From contig JAJEKV010000014.1 in NCBI GenBank assembly GCA_021234155.1, forward strand, positions 11,243,563 to 11,307,562: DNA of 64,000 bases, given 5' to 3'. Position 1 is the stretch's first letter; each line of letters begins with the position of its first letter. The notes under the pieces are model-generated. The model saw only the letters and a program-made list of their open reading frames with translations. It made no database searches and was not told the origin of the DNA. Origin of the DNA: Isoetes taiwanensis (taxonomy: Eukaryota > Streptophyta > Lycopodiopsida > Isoetales > Isoetaceae). Below are positions 20,300-30,899 of the stretch, piece after piece. Both the position numbers and the translations under genes were made by a program.

Positions 20300-21064
20300 T
20301 TCAAGTCGCCTCAGAAGTTTATGAATGCAAAGAAGTTCTCCCACCTCTCAAGGGATGTAGAAGGCCATTCCCCTGCTCGATTCGAGCAAACAAAATCTCA
20401 GAAAAGAAGATCTTGTTTGCAAATTTGGCGAAGGTGAGCTCCATATGCAAGTGATTGGTGAATACTTTGTTGACTTTTGAGAACCGCCTCTCCATCCTAC
20501 AAAAAAATGAACATACGCAAGCACTTTTAAATGAATGGCATGATAGAAAGAAACAAGCTCAAAGAATATTCATACCTGTAACACCATGTGCCATCCAAAT
20601 TTGCCCCCCATAGTTGCGAATGTCTTGAATCATGTGCTTCAATTCAAAAGATGATGAATGATCTTGGAGTTACTTCCAAGAAAAGCCTCGCTCATAACCC
20701 TCCAGGCAGCCTGCAGATTACCAAGACAATCAAGAGCTTCTTGAGACCAGCCATTAGTCCTCGTGTAGTCATATATGAGACGACAGCAATCGGCCTGTAG
20801 TTGATGTAGCTGCATTCTGTCCTCTGAAATTAGACCGCAGAAAACATATTCGGCATACAACTGGGCAAAGGTTTGATGTTCATCTGCTTTCCAATACCCT
20901 CTACGGCTAAAAGGTTCATCTGGAAATCTTCTATTGCGTAAATACGGTGTCCTATTTCTCTTTACCTCAATTACACGCCTCTCGACTTCCTTGCGCTTTG
21001 AGGTGTCCCCATCTTTAATCTCCAAAGAGCCTAAATGTATTTTCATTGGTGTCTTTGGCCACAC
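20300..21064 (-). CDS. transposase middle part, DUF4218-like
   Basis: The frame at 20639-21064 reads VERRVIEVKRNRTPYLRNRR, then FSRRGYWKADEHQTFAQLYA and a helix-rich stretch ending MSEAFLGSNSKIIHHLLN. A frame join leads to KHMIQDIRNYGGQIWMAHGV, then a donor-like GTATGAA at about 20578. After a gap, MERRFSKVNKVFTNHLHMEL (about 20440-20500) continues it. The order 'WKA.E...F...Y', then 'H....D.R.YG...W', then 'ER......K....' is what follows the Tnp2 core in plant and fungal CACTA transposases. It is one module of the gene described at 18723-23478. Confidence 0.6.
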
Positions 21065-21125
21065 CTCGCAAAAAGATACCGCTTCACTTTATCGCTACAC
21101 TCACACCGCAATATAAGATCACCAT

Positions 21126-22533
21126 TTACACCTCCCTTCGCTTCATGTATTCAAATAACATTTTCTGTTTTTGGTTATGTTTTCTTGCTGGATTAAGGGT
21201 GTTACCGAGGGCTACTGTGTGCATCGTATCGATAGGGTGATGCGCTGTGAGATCGTGGCCTTGCGAATGATGGAGTCGCATAAGTGTGGACCTCCCCTTC
21301 ACTCCATGATCCTTGAAGGTTGACTTGCTCCTCTCATATTTGTCAATCGACTCAAGGATGAACCGCATTGTCTTTGGCTGATCCGAAACCTTGACTTTTT
21401 GTGCAGCCCGCGAAAACACCATCCCCGCATTTAACGCGGGCAAGAATGGCATGGGTTTTAGGCCACCTACAGAGTTCTGTCAATGTAAGCAACTAGCCTA
21501 AAATTCTAGAGAACAATTAAACAAATGTCAATTATTACCTTGAGAAGTTTTGCTGATAGCACAATGTGCAATATGGTCTCCCATGAATCCAAAAAAAGAG
21601 GTCCTGTGGATGAAATGACGACTGAATTTTACGTCTTCGAAGTCAGGAATATCAATTGCATAGTCCACTTCCGTGCCATAGCAGAATAACCGATCAATCA
21701 TTTTCATTATAACATCCTCGAACACATCAAACACATTTGGCCCCGCCAGAACTTGCTCGATGGAATGTACATGAGTGGAAGAAGGAAAGACTCCGACTCC
21801 GGTAACGTCGGATCTCCATTGAGGACAACCAAAGTGTAAGCTTCAACGGAATGCACTTTTGTTGTCGCAGCTTGGAAACCATCTCTGTGCAACAAGGCAG
21901 CCCAATGTCGCGGATCCCCCGCAATGTATCTTGGTTCGTACTTGAATTGTTGCGAGCAATTCACACATCGTATGTAGAAACCGGACTGATACTCTTTCTT
22001 GTCCATAACTGCAGGATGAACTTCAGGCCAACATCTGTGCCCTGTGTCACACTTTGGACACATAGCTGGGAGCTCAATCCTTGCCTTTGGGTTCCACAGA
22101 TCTTGTCGTTGCCTCCAAATTCTGCCATGACAAAAATGTCTCATGAACTGCAAATCAATGCACGTTTCATTAGTTAACGGATTTCCAAAAATAAAACCTA
22201 AACAAACAAGGGAGCCATAAGTTTGTGCCATTAATACCTGTGGGGCAGAATCAATTGGCTTGCCAAGCCAATCAGCTCGCAACCTCCAGCTGTGAAGTAA
22301 ATTCCAACAAAGTGAAGGCACCGAGCACATCCGCCCATGCGTTGGTCAATGGAATTACGGCGAATTGACACCATCCTTTCGTGTTTTGTTGCATGTCGGC
22401 AAAGATCAGAATTTGTGCAAGTAACCACACTCATCGTCCCCTCCGCCGCACCAAAGACATGCTTCTTCTCTCCTTCAAATCCCTCTCTCTCGTGGTAGCA
22501 GATTGCATAACGCTGAATTGGCGTGAGACCCAA
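21126..22533 (-). CDS. transposase Tnp2-type catalytic part
   Basis: Blocks on the minus strand: 21707-22330 (ELPAMCPKCDTGHRCWPEV, FYIRCVNCSQQFKYEPRYIA, with two CxxC pairs), 21528-21734 (DIPDFEDVKFSRHFIHRTSF, FMGDHIAHCAISKTSQG) and 21126-21452 (ESIDKYERSKSTFKDHGVKG, then DLTAHHPIDTMHTVALG). The last phrase matches the G..G.S.L......D....H.(I/V)D.MH...LG signature of Tnp2 transposases, which cut and paste CACTA elements. The N-terminal block at 22231-22533 overlaps in another frame. Frames are joined by shifts or short introns that I cannot place with certainty. Confidence 0.6.
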
Positions 22534-23004
22534 TTGATTAGAAATCGCTTCATGGTCTTTGAACTAGAGGGAACTTTCGCACCATTGATCGCCATCCCAG
22601 CTTACCCTTTCGAGAGAAGCAAGGCCAGCTACATTCTTTGTTATCAGCGAATAAGATCCTAAGAATGGCATTCTTTAAGCTCTCCGAGACCGAAAGTGTA
22701 TTCAAAGACATTCTCCAGCCCCAAAATAGCCAGAGAATTTTATCTTCTAGTGTCAGATCCGCAATGCAATGTCTTCTACTTTGTAAACCTTGGGGCATCA
22801 TCATTTTCCTCCCCGCTTTCCTCTCTATCTAACTCATCTTCAAAAAGCAACAAAAATCTCGTGATCAAAAAATCATGTAACCGTTTTTCCATAGAGATCA
22901 AAAGGTCGACCACCACTAATTTCCTCTAACTGTTTTTCCCCAAAGAACATGAATCTCGTAAGTATCACTATTACCCTCAATTACCATGTTGTGTTTCTGG
23001 TCCA

Positions 23005-23478
23005 TCATGGCAAGAAAGTGAGGTGTGCAACTTCTTCTAACTGCATTGCATCGCAATCTTCATTCCTGTCTTTATCCATGTCATGGTGCTGGTTGAAACC
23101 AAGAATTGCATTTTCTGTCCGCAAATGTCTTACATAATCTGCCTGTTTAAATGACAAACCATTGGGATTCACAATTACACACCTCTCGCATTTGCAAATG
23201 CAGTTCCTCACCACAGCCCTCGGTTTTGGGATGCTTGCCAACAAAGCCCACTTGTTCCTTGTGTCGTGATCCCACCATGTTGAGCTAGGAATCACCACAC
23301 CAGCTGGATTCTTGAGTCTACATTTCTGACAGAGGCACAGCTTCATGCGGCTTCTGGACGTGACTTGGGGCCTCTTCGATCCGCCTGATCTGTTTCCGTT
23401 CGTCATTGTCATTGGAGTAAAAGTTCTAGACAAACTAAAGGCTCGTATCGTATTAGAGACTATTATAAAACATCCCAA
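23005..23478 (-). CDS. transposase N-terminal Cys-cluster domain
   Basis: A 157-residue frame with two C-x-C-x2-C clusters: MKLCLCQKCRLKNPAGVV (about residues 47-64) and NCICKCERCVIVNPNGLSF (about residues 92-110), each followed by a basic or aromatic stretch (TWWDHDTRNKW; YVRHLRTEN). It lies just upstream of the Tnp2 blocks. This resembles N-terminal zinc-binding regions of transposases that bind element ends. The true start may be the internal Met at about residue 23 (MTMTNGNRSGG), since the first residues look like leader sequence. Confidence 0.5.
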   Translation of the reverse strand: MGCFIIVSNTIRAFSLSRTFTPMTMTNGNRSGGSKRPQVTSRSRMKLCLCQKCRLKNPAGVVIPSSTWWDHDTRNKWALLASIPKPRAVVRNCICKCERCVIVNPNGLSFKQADYVRHLRTENAILGFNQHHDMDKDRNEDCDAMQLEEVAHLTFLP

Positions 23479-23479
23479 T

Positions 23480-24150
23480 TTTTAAACCATATGTTTATAC
23501 CGTATGGTTTTAAGTAGTATTGGTAAGGGTGAAGCATATGTTGGTGACGGGGGCTCCTAAGTTATGGTCGAGAAGGAGTATGTTGTGTTTGTGTTAGGGT
23601 TTAGATTTTTTGGCGCAGATCTTCTGGGAGTCAGTGGTCGCCGCGTACCGGGCACATGGGTTTTTAGAGTTCAGATTGATTGCTTCAGCCATTTATACAG
23701 TTGAATTTGGCTTTGCTTGTCGGTTTGGTTTTTTCTTTGCACATCGTGTTTTTTTTTCTCTTCCTCAAAGCCAGAGAGTAGATAGGTGCATCCGAATTTG
23801 GTTTTACAGGCTGGTGATTTTATCTCCGGGTTGGATTGGGCATTGTTTATAGTGCTCGAGTTTGGTTTCCTCGGCCGCTTTTGCTCTTCCGCTGCATCAT
23901 AAAGTGGTCAGCTTGTTGTTTGTGGAAATTTTAGCTAAAGCAAACCATGCATTCGACAAGTTTAGGAGAGGCTAACAGATTTTCTGTTTCTTGTATAGAT
24001 AGCCACGACGTTGTAAGCCTTAACCTAAGTTGATCCATCAATGGTTAATTTAGTTACTATTGTTCTATTCTAGTGAATGTGATCTGGTTTTGCTAATTGT
24101 TGTATGTCAGACACGTTTGGAAGATGTGAACTGCAATGGCCTCGTCACAC
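23480..24150. other. upstream flank of the transposase, no gene recognised
   Basis: T-rich sequence upstream of the transposase on its sense strand. The palindrome-like CCATATG...CCGTATGG sits near 23490-23510. CACTATAAA occurs on the minus strand near 23850 but has no partner at the other end, so I do not call a terminus. Confidence 0.3.
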
Positions 24151-24292
24151 GTGGAGCACTATTTTGTTGCCGCAGATATAAGGCATTGCCTTCTTCCCAT
24201 GTTATTTTATTTTCCTCTACATAGATGGAACACTATTTCCTTGCTGCAGATATAATGCATTGCCTTCTTCACATGCTTCATATTTTATTTGC
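24151..24292 (+). repeat. tandem repeat, two ~76-bp units
   Basis: Two neighbouring units, from TGGAGCACTATTTTGTTGCC and TGGAACACTATTTCCTTGCT, each continuing GCAGATATAA.GCATTGCCTTCTTC.CATG and ending in TTTATTT. They sit just upstream of a retroelement tail and probably belong to its 3' UTR. Confidence 0.6.
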
Positions 24293-24299
24293 CTTTGTC

Positions 24300-24490
24300 C
24301 GTTTGAGACTATCTTGCTGGATCTCGTTAGTCGGCTTCGGGTCCCTTCAGACGGTATGATGATGGCCCTCACTTGACCAGCGTGGAAACCTTGCCAGGGT
24401 TCACCTCCCTAGGCTCTACCTCATCTTTTAGTCTGTTGAATCTAGTTTTCGAGGACGTTAAAAACCAATTCAATTCAATTCAATTCTTTC
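24300..24490 (+). mobile_element. LINE/SINE-like 3' end with AATTC tail
   Basis: A non-coding 3' end: CCAGGGTTCACCTCCCTAGG, then TTTTCGAGGACGTTAAAAACC, then four units of AATTC. A short core followed by a pentanucleotide tail is typical of target-primed elements without poly-A. GGACGTTAAA also precedes the TTATC-type tail of the opposite-strand element at 25600. The body to the left shows no clear ORF. Confidence 0.5.
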
Positions 24491-25494
24491 AGTTTTGCTA
24501 TTCATAGTGGTCATGTATCACAAATTTATGGGCAAGTCCAAATGTGGCGGTTTGACCCCATCTTATTTTGTAGGGAATGGCCCAGAATGCCTCATATGGG
24601 ATATTCCCCATAAGATTATGCAATCTAATGATCCCAAAAAATCTTACACACCCCAAACTTCTTGCTTATTATGTGGTCGGCAACATTCCATAGCAACTTC
24701 GAAGTCTTCCGTTTATCACAAGTACCAAAGGCAATCTCTCAAGGCCTAATATCCTTCAAAACAATATCTCAAGGTCTAATGTTCGTCAATGCAATATCTC
24801 AACGTAGGAATAGAAAAGGATTCTGGATCAATAATCACAAACTAGATTTGATTCTGGCAATTGGTCATTGGCCTCCTTCTCTATCGAATTTGCGGCTTTC
24901 AGTATAACACATGGCTTCTCCAACTTCTTGTCTCCCTTCTAATCAATACCACAAGACAAATTGGTCAACTCCGCGGTCATTGTCTCGCTTGTCTCGTTGT
25001 ATGGTCGGCTACTAACAGATGGTCAGTGTTATAACAAATGGACTTCTTCCCTTTCCCTTCTCCTTTCCCTCCCCCTCTCCATATACATGATCGTTGCCTC
25101 CCCTACTAGTGTCCTTCCTTAATACTAGTCAATGGCCCTTTGTTCATCGTTGCATTGTCTCCCCTTTTCATAATATATTGCTCCCTTCAAACATATAAAA
25201 AGCGCCCGATAAATTAGAAATATCTTTTGTAGTCACGACCTCGCCTCCTTTTGATATATCTCGACCCTATCTAATATCACTATTACTTTTATAATACAAT
25301 GGTCTTCCCTTATTATAGATTAATAGAAGCGCTTTACAATAACACATTGATATTATTTTTAATAACATTTCCCTTTGCTCTCATATTAGGCTTATTATGC
25401 AGATTAATAGTTTACGTAGCTTTGCAACTATCTAATTATACATCATGATCCCGCTTTTATGTTACAATGCATATTGTCCCTTATTATAATGCTA

Positions 25495-25600
25495 TAATAG
25501 ATAAGATAAGATAAGATAAGATCGATGTGATAAGATGACATAAGATAAGATAAGATAAGATAAGATAAGATAAGATAAAGATAAATAAAGATAAGATAAG
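25495..25600 (-). repeat. (TTATC)n tail of a minus-strand retroelement
   Basis: About 20 units of GATAA on the plus strand, slightly interrupted (CGATGTGATAAGATGAC). On the minus strand they follow directly after GGACGTTAAATC, so they are the tail of an element reading leftward. ORFs through this tract are repeat translation only. Confidence 0.6.
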
Positions 25601-25990
25601 ATTTAACGTCCACAGAACCCAAATAGAAAAAAAGGGCATGAGCCCCAACAGTAATGTAAAATGAGGCCCAATTAAAATAGGACATGGGGACTAAGCCCTC
25701 TTAAAACAAAAGAACGGAATAGGAAAGAAACAACAAAGAAACAATGAATATCGTCCAACCAAGGTTTATGAGGCTAGTGGTCACAAATGATAGTTGTGCC
25801 TCCCCTGTTTGCCCACCTTTTTTGTAGCCTAGCCTCGCATACTTTGCACAATTCCCCCGTCGCCACCGGGTCAATTTGTATCGGGGACGATGGCCCGATT
25901 GAAAACTAGTATTCTTCGTGTGGTCGTCAGATAAGGGTACATACAACCGCCCCGAAAGCGGTCTTGAACTATACCACAATATGACGAGGT
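25600..25990 (-). mobile_element. 3' end of minus-strand LINE-like element
   Basis: The minus strand ends in TCTGTGGACGTTAAATC and the TTATC tail. Just before it a short frame (25701-25979) reads SGRLYVPLSDDHTKNTSFQS and PRYKLTRWRRGNCAKYARL, which may be the C-terminus of its polyprotein. I do not recognise this end and cannot name the clade. Confidence 0.4.
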
Positions 25991-25999
25991 CGATCCGGT

Positions 26000-27860
26000 C
26001 TTTATATTGGGCCTTAACTCTTCAGGTTGTGATGATACTAGGTTGCTGAATGTGCATATAATATCTGTGAGAAAGTGTGCAGCTTGTTCAGTATCCGAGA
26101 ATAAGGTCCTCCCTCAAGTATCCCTACTACATGCAAATTCAGGCCTCTGTCTTCATCCGAATCATGTAAGGGAGATGGACCCTGCTTTGCATGGTTGTGA
26201 GAATCCATATGAAAGCCCGGGTTGCATCCGCATCGGGCCATTACATCGCCTATGTCTAAGGCTAGGCCTTTCGAGTCATGGCGCTCGGCTTTCTCTCTCG
26301 CCCGTGTTCATCTCGTGGTGAGGGCATCCGCATTGCGGTCCGATGGAAGGCAATGGCTCAAGATAACAACTTGTACTTAGGACGCATATTGGAAGAAAGG
26401 ATAATCGCTTTTGAAGAAATTGCCCGCCATCTAACATGACCATAGGGCCGAGCATCGCCTCGAGGAGAGTGCTAGGATATATCGCGGTTTCGATGAGAGA
26501 GCTCGTGGATCATTTGATCCCTAAGCTCGACAAACTAGTTGAGGAGGTCCACAAAAGTGGCACTAAAGTTCTTGGATCGGGCCCGCCTAGTCATGATGTA
26601 CATAGATATGGCGTAATAGCACATTGATATTGTTTTGAGTAGGCAACTTGCACCGTGGACCATTCCCTATGCTTGTACCATAACATAGATTGTATCATAT
26701 GCATCTCTAACTACTATATTGTAACGCTCCTAACCGACATGCCCTTATATACCAACCGGGCAAAATTGTCTAGACGCTTATGAGTAGTCGCGACTTCTAC
26801 CCATTTATGCCGGTGTCTCTCGAACGCCCCACGTGCACATTCAAGGTTCAGATACTGAAAGGGGTCTACCATGGACCCGCTACACATGTGGTGAAGTAAC
26901 GAATTACTAGGATCAGATCGTATATCCTTAACTACTATGTGGTTGAAGTAAAGAATTACTATGACTCTGCCATATGTAAATTATGATGAAAATGGAATTT
27001 GAACCCTAGCATTTTAGAGATTTGGACCATGGCATTTTAGACTAGAGCGACCTTAATGTGCCACCTACTCAATCCATTCCAACACAACTTATGCTTTTCT
27101 ATAAAATTCTAACTTTTAAGAGTACATTTGTGTTTGTAGATGATAATGCATCAAGGGAGCTATGACTATGAGCACCATAAACTTCATATTTGTCCGGCAT
27201 ATTTACGCCCATCAAAGCTAAATATACTACTTCACCTTTGGGGAATCAGCCCCTATATGTGCTTCTATAGCCACCTCAAATGGTCGCACTAGCATTTTAC
27301 ATTGTAGAGGTGTTGGAACAATGTGCACTATTATGCCAGAACAAACAATGTGGTCTATGCATATTTCTCAATAATTGCTATCAAGGTTTTTTCCCTCGAA
27401 GACTTTTGGGGCGAGGTATTTTGTTTGTGCATACTAATGACGAGTTTACTATATTCCTTATGTGTTTCGTAGACCATTTGGAACCTTAGAAGGTAATCAT
27501 AATTGTATTACAATCATCATGTGAGTCTTACAGTCATCATTGCTACCTCAAGAAGTATTGGAAGAGAACCCATTTGGCATCATATATCATATATGCCTCC
27601 CCTAAGTTGTTGAGTATGATGACGAACTACTAGTCTAAAAAGTCAAAAGTTTGACACTTTGGATTCAAGCATTTATATCTACATGAAAATGTTTTGGGAC
27701 ATGGCATCAAGTTGAGCGAAATGGAACAACTTATGGTTGGCGTGACCAATGTCCATATTCGTCCATGCTCGAACATTTAGCAGGCTATAACGACCCAAAC
27801 ATAAAAATGAATAAAGCTCTCTTGGTTCAAAAGAGAAGCAATTGTAACAAAGTGACAACT
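26000..27860. other. no gene recognised
   Basis: Short frames exist (26007-26321 plus, 26436-26627 plus, 27280-27489 plus) but none shows a known domain, and each lacks supporting neighbours. The stretch around 26230-26640 is richer in CG than its surroundings. It may be the decayed body of the minus-strand element ending at 25600. Confidence 0.3.
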
Positions 27861-27864
27861 AGAA

Positions 27865-28071
27865 TTACTGAATTGCATCTAAATTTTGTGCATTGTTTGC
27901 CCGTGTAGCTCCTAATATGTTGCATAGTGAATAGTCCCTTGGCAATTCTAGTACAATTTGAAATGCTTGTATAGCCTTGTCATATTGCCGGGATACATAT
28001 TTATAGAGTAGACCCAACACTGTGTGGATATCTGCATCATATGGCAATATTCTAGCACCATCTTGAAACAA
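27865..28071 (-). pseudogene. PEX5: PEX5 TPR fragment
   Basis: PEX5 is the receptor that carries PTS1 proteins into peroxisomes. The frame reads ARILPYDADIHTVLGLLYK, then YDKAIQAFQIVLELPRDYSL and LGATRANNAQNLDAIQ. This matches the TPR region of plant PEX5 (DADVH.VLGVLYN.S..YDKAI.SF..AL.L.P.DYSLWNKLGAT.ANS.QS.DAI). Differences such as LCN for LWN, a lost Lys-Pro, and the extra Val-Ser before RQ show decay. Only about 65 residues are present, with no neighbouring TPRs on either side, so it is a fragment, perhaps a single captured exon or the rest of a retrocopy. The match is strong despite its length. Confidence 0.75.
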
Positions 28072-28079
28072 CTTTTGTA

Positions 28080-29925
28080 ACTTAGAAACTAGACATAATC
28101 AATCTTGTGGGCAGTAGAACTCAAAAAAGGTTGGGTTGGTTTTGGGGGTGTGCAGCAGTAGACGTACCTTGGATGGTTCAAATGGCCAATCTCCTTTGTT
28201 GGCACAAGCGTGGCATGTAGGATGATAATGCAACCAGTCAGCCATGCAAATAATTTAAAACCTCTACTTGCTCAAAATCTACCAAGAATTCATCAGTGTC
28301 TAAGGTATGGAGGATTGTTACATGTCCTAAAGGAGCCGTTAAATCCTAAATCACTATAAATGCATGTTGCCTTTAAATGAGCTCTCTAATATCACTCTTC
28401 TAAAAGGTATAACGCATCACAATAGACATATATTTAAGGCAAGCCAAAATGACAACGACAATTTCTTCTCATCCAGCATTCTCGAAGTGCTCCCTTACTC
28501 CAGCTTCACAAATGTTATATGCCCTTCAGGATAACATATCTATTATACAAGATTGCTTAACATTTTTCTTCAATAGTTATTCCTTGAACAACTTTCTCAC
28601 ATTTCAGCACCATAGAGATTGATGCCTCACAAGAACTTGAAGTCCGCGTGCTTTTGTCAATCATGGCCCAAATGAAGGAATTATCTGAAGTCCTAACATC
28701 CTTCAAACCAATATCTCAAATCGTAATAATATCCTTCAAACAATATTTCAAGGCATTGTGACAAAATGATAAGTGATGGAATATGAAGTAATGCGGTGAC
28801 AATCTTGGATTAGTTGTGTAAGGAACACATAGTGAAACTTGTTGCACAATTAGTTGTTTTAAGGGTGAAGGTGACATGGCAAGGTAAGTGATGAGGCGTC
28901 AAATGTATTAAGGTGACATGGAAAAGATTTGGTGATCTAAAAATGTGTAACATTGGATAAAAGGTTAAAGCTCTTTCTATGGTGACTTGGCTTATCGGTG
29001 ATGAGGTGGCATCGATATGACTTTGAATGGCATGTGCCACGGGATAGTAGTTTAGGGCCAACTTTAATGCCTATTGTTTTTCTTTTTGAGGTAGGGAACC
29101 TCCAAGCTAACGTGACAAGATGGATGGAGATGTGGAAAAGAAATGATGTTGCCACTTGTACATAAGGGTTTCATGTTTGGGAACTTGCAAATATTAGTTA
29201 GACAATTCAACATAGAAACAATAGATATTTTGCACAAATGTGCAACAATATGTGAAACATTATCGCTGGCATTCTCAAATTTAGACACTCAAACACAATA
29301 TTGCAAGTGGTGGTGCCTTATTAAGACCCTGACCATTTCTGCCATCTTCTGACCATGTCAAGTTCCACTTGACCGCGTTTGAACCCATGTTCCCTCTTGC
29401 CCCAAAAAAGCCAAAATGCGCATATTTTGAAAACTTGCCAAGCCATTTTGGCCAAATTGTTAAAAAAATGGTAGTTACCACGTGATATGGCATTCTCATC
29501 CAAATACCATGGAAATTTTTCTTATTCCAAAATGGCTAGTTGACGTTGTAACATCCATGTCACCATGGTTTTGCCACGTCATTGTTGGTCTTGTCACTTC
29601 ATCATGTCCTTGCCATGTCGCATGGAGTTGTTTTTGTAAAAACACTCATTTCCTTACAAAATATGTTCACATGCCTCATTTTGTGATGCATCACTATCTT
29701 GCATGCCACATCATCATGTTTTTGCCATAACAACATTATTCAATCATTGTTTACCTTTTTTGTGTTGAAAATTGGAGAAGGCAAAAAGTTGTGACCATAT
29801 CTAATGGTTTTATCATATCCCACAAAGGCATCCATTACAAACAGCTAACCTCCCCTGCTTCAAGATTTTTTTTTTTGATTGAAGGCCGATATGTATATTT
29901 ATATACAAGTGTTTGTAATATGAGG
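28080..29925. other. no intact gene; decayed repeats
   Basis: AT-rich. From about 28850 to 29740 the sequence repeats words such as GGTGACATGG, GATGAGGTGG and TTGCCATGTC, in the style of the R and Gypsy LTR U3 regions, so it is probably an old LTR relative. Short frames here are by chance. Confidence 0.35.
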
Positions 29926-29929
29926 CAGT

Positions 29930-30890
29930 GCATGAAGCCGACCCTCCAATAGATTCCCCTAGATTTTTGAAGATCAAAGACAAGATTCCTTCAAATTTTG
30001 CAATATTCTATGTAGATTCTCCTAGATTATCACAGATTCTACAAAGATTCTCCAAGATTCTATCAAGATTCCTCTCGATTCTCAAATATTTCCTTAGATT
30101 TTCTAAGATTCTCTTGAGATTCCCCTAAGTTTTTTACAGATTACCCCAAGATTCCTCTAGATTTTCCGAGATTCCATGTAGATTCTCTTAGATTTTCCAA
30201 GATTCTATAAAGATTCCCCTTTGAATCACCAAAGTTTCTCTTGAGATTCCTCTAGATCCTCTAAGATCCTATGAAGATTCCCCTAGATTCTCTAAGATTT
30301 TATGAAGATTCCTTTAGGTTCTCCTAGATTCTCTAAAAATTCCCCTAAATTCTAAAAAAAATAATACCCCAAGATTTCTAGATTCTTCAAGATTCTACTT
30401 AAAATTCTCCTAGATTCTTCTAGATTCTCCAAATTCTCAAATATTTGAGGAATATTTCCCTAGATTCCTAAAGGATCGCTTTGGGATTCATATAGATTCT
30501 CTTCTGCATTCCTCCTGCCCCTTTAGATTATATGAAGATTCCCCTAGACTCCCCAAGATTCCTTCAAGATTCCTCTAGGTTCTTAAAGATTTTATCAACA
30601 TTCCCTTAGATTACCTTACATTTTCAAAGATGCTCTCTTGAATTCCCATAGATTCTCTAAGATTCTAATGATATTCCTTTGGATTCTCTAAGATCGATGT
30701 CCAGATCTTATGTTGAGGCTACCTAGGAAATGTAATGTTTGAGACCCAGATTCCCCAACATTTTCTAGATCCCTAAGGTTCCCTAAGATTCCACAAAGAT
30801 TCCCCATATTATGTGAAGGTTCTCCTAAATTTCCTTAAGGTTCCTCTATATTCTCAAGATTCCTTAAGCCCCTCTAAAGATTATTGAAAT
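29930..30890 (+). repeat. degenerate ~31-bp satellite of AGATTC units
   Basis: About 30 degenerate units. The clearest are near 30245-30310: GATTCCTCTAGATCCTCTAA plus GATCCTATGAA, then GATTCCCCTAGATTCTCTAA plus GATTTTATGAA, at 31-base spacing. Within each unit GATTC recurs every 10-11 bases, close to one DNA turn, with short AT runs in phase. A 31-base period cannot code for a repeating protein. A smaller patch is at 2270-2440. Confidence 0.7.
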
Positions 30891-30899
30891 ATCACAAGT

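Larger units (their letters stand above)
18723..23478 (-). mobile_element. EnSpm/CACTA-like DNA transposon coding region
   Basis: Five blocks of coding sequence on the minus strand, in the order expected for a Tnp2-type transposase: Cys clusters (23005-23478), Tnp2 core (21126-22533), DUF4218-like part (20300-21064) and a C-terminal domain (18723-19605). Spacers between blocks have donor- and acceptor-like ends, for instance ACAG/GTATGAA near 20578, so this is likely one multi-exon gene. Terminal inverted repeats were not found, so the element limits are open. It is probably inactive because of frame changes, though some may be sequence errors. Confidence 0.7.

Noticed and set aside
23840-23860. 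CACTATAAA as the terminal repeat of the CACTA-like element
   Set aside because: No matching inverted copy was found near 18.3-18.7 kb, and a 5-base match alone is expected by chance.
25443-25685. A membrane-like protein rich in ILSYL repeats
   Set aside because: It is translation of the GATAA microsatellite.
26007-26321. A 104-residue gene with several Cys and His residues
   Set aside because: No known motif or spacing, strong overlapping frame on the other strand, and no conserved neighbour.
29928-30128. A repeat protein with RFSKIL units
   Set aside because: The DNA unit is about 31 bases, not a multiple of three, and the frame stops early.
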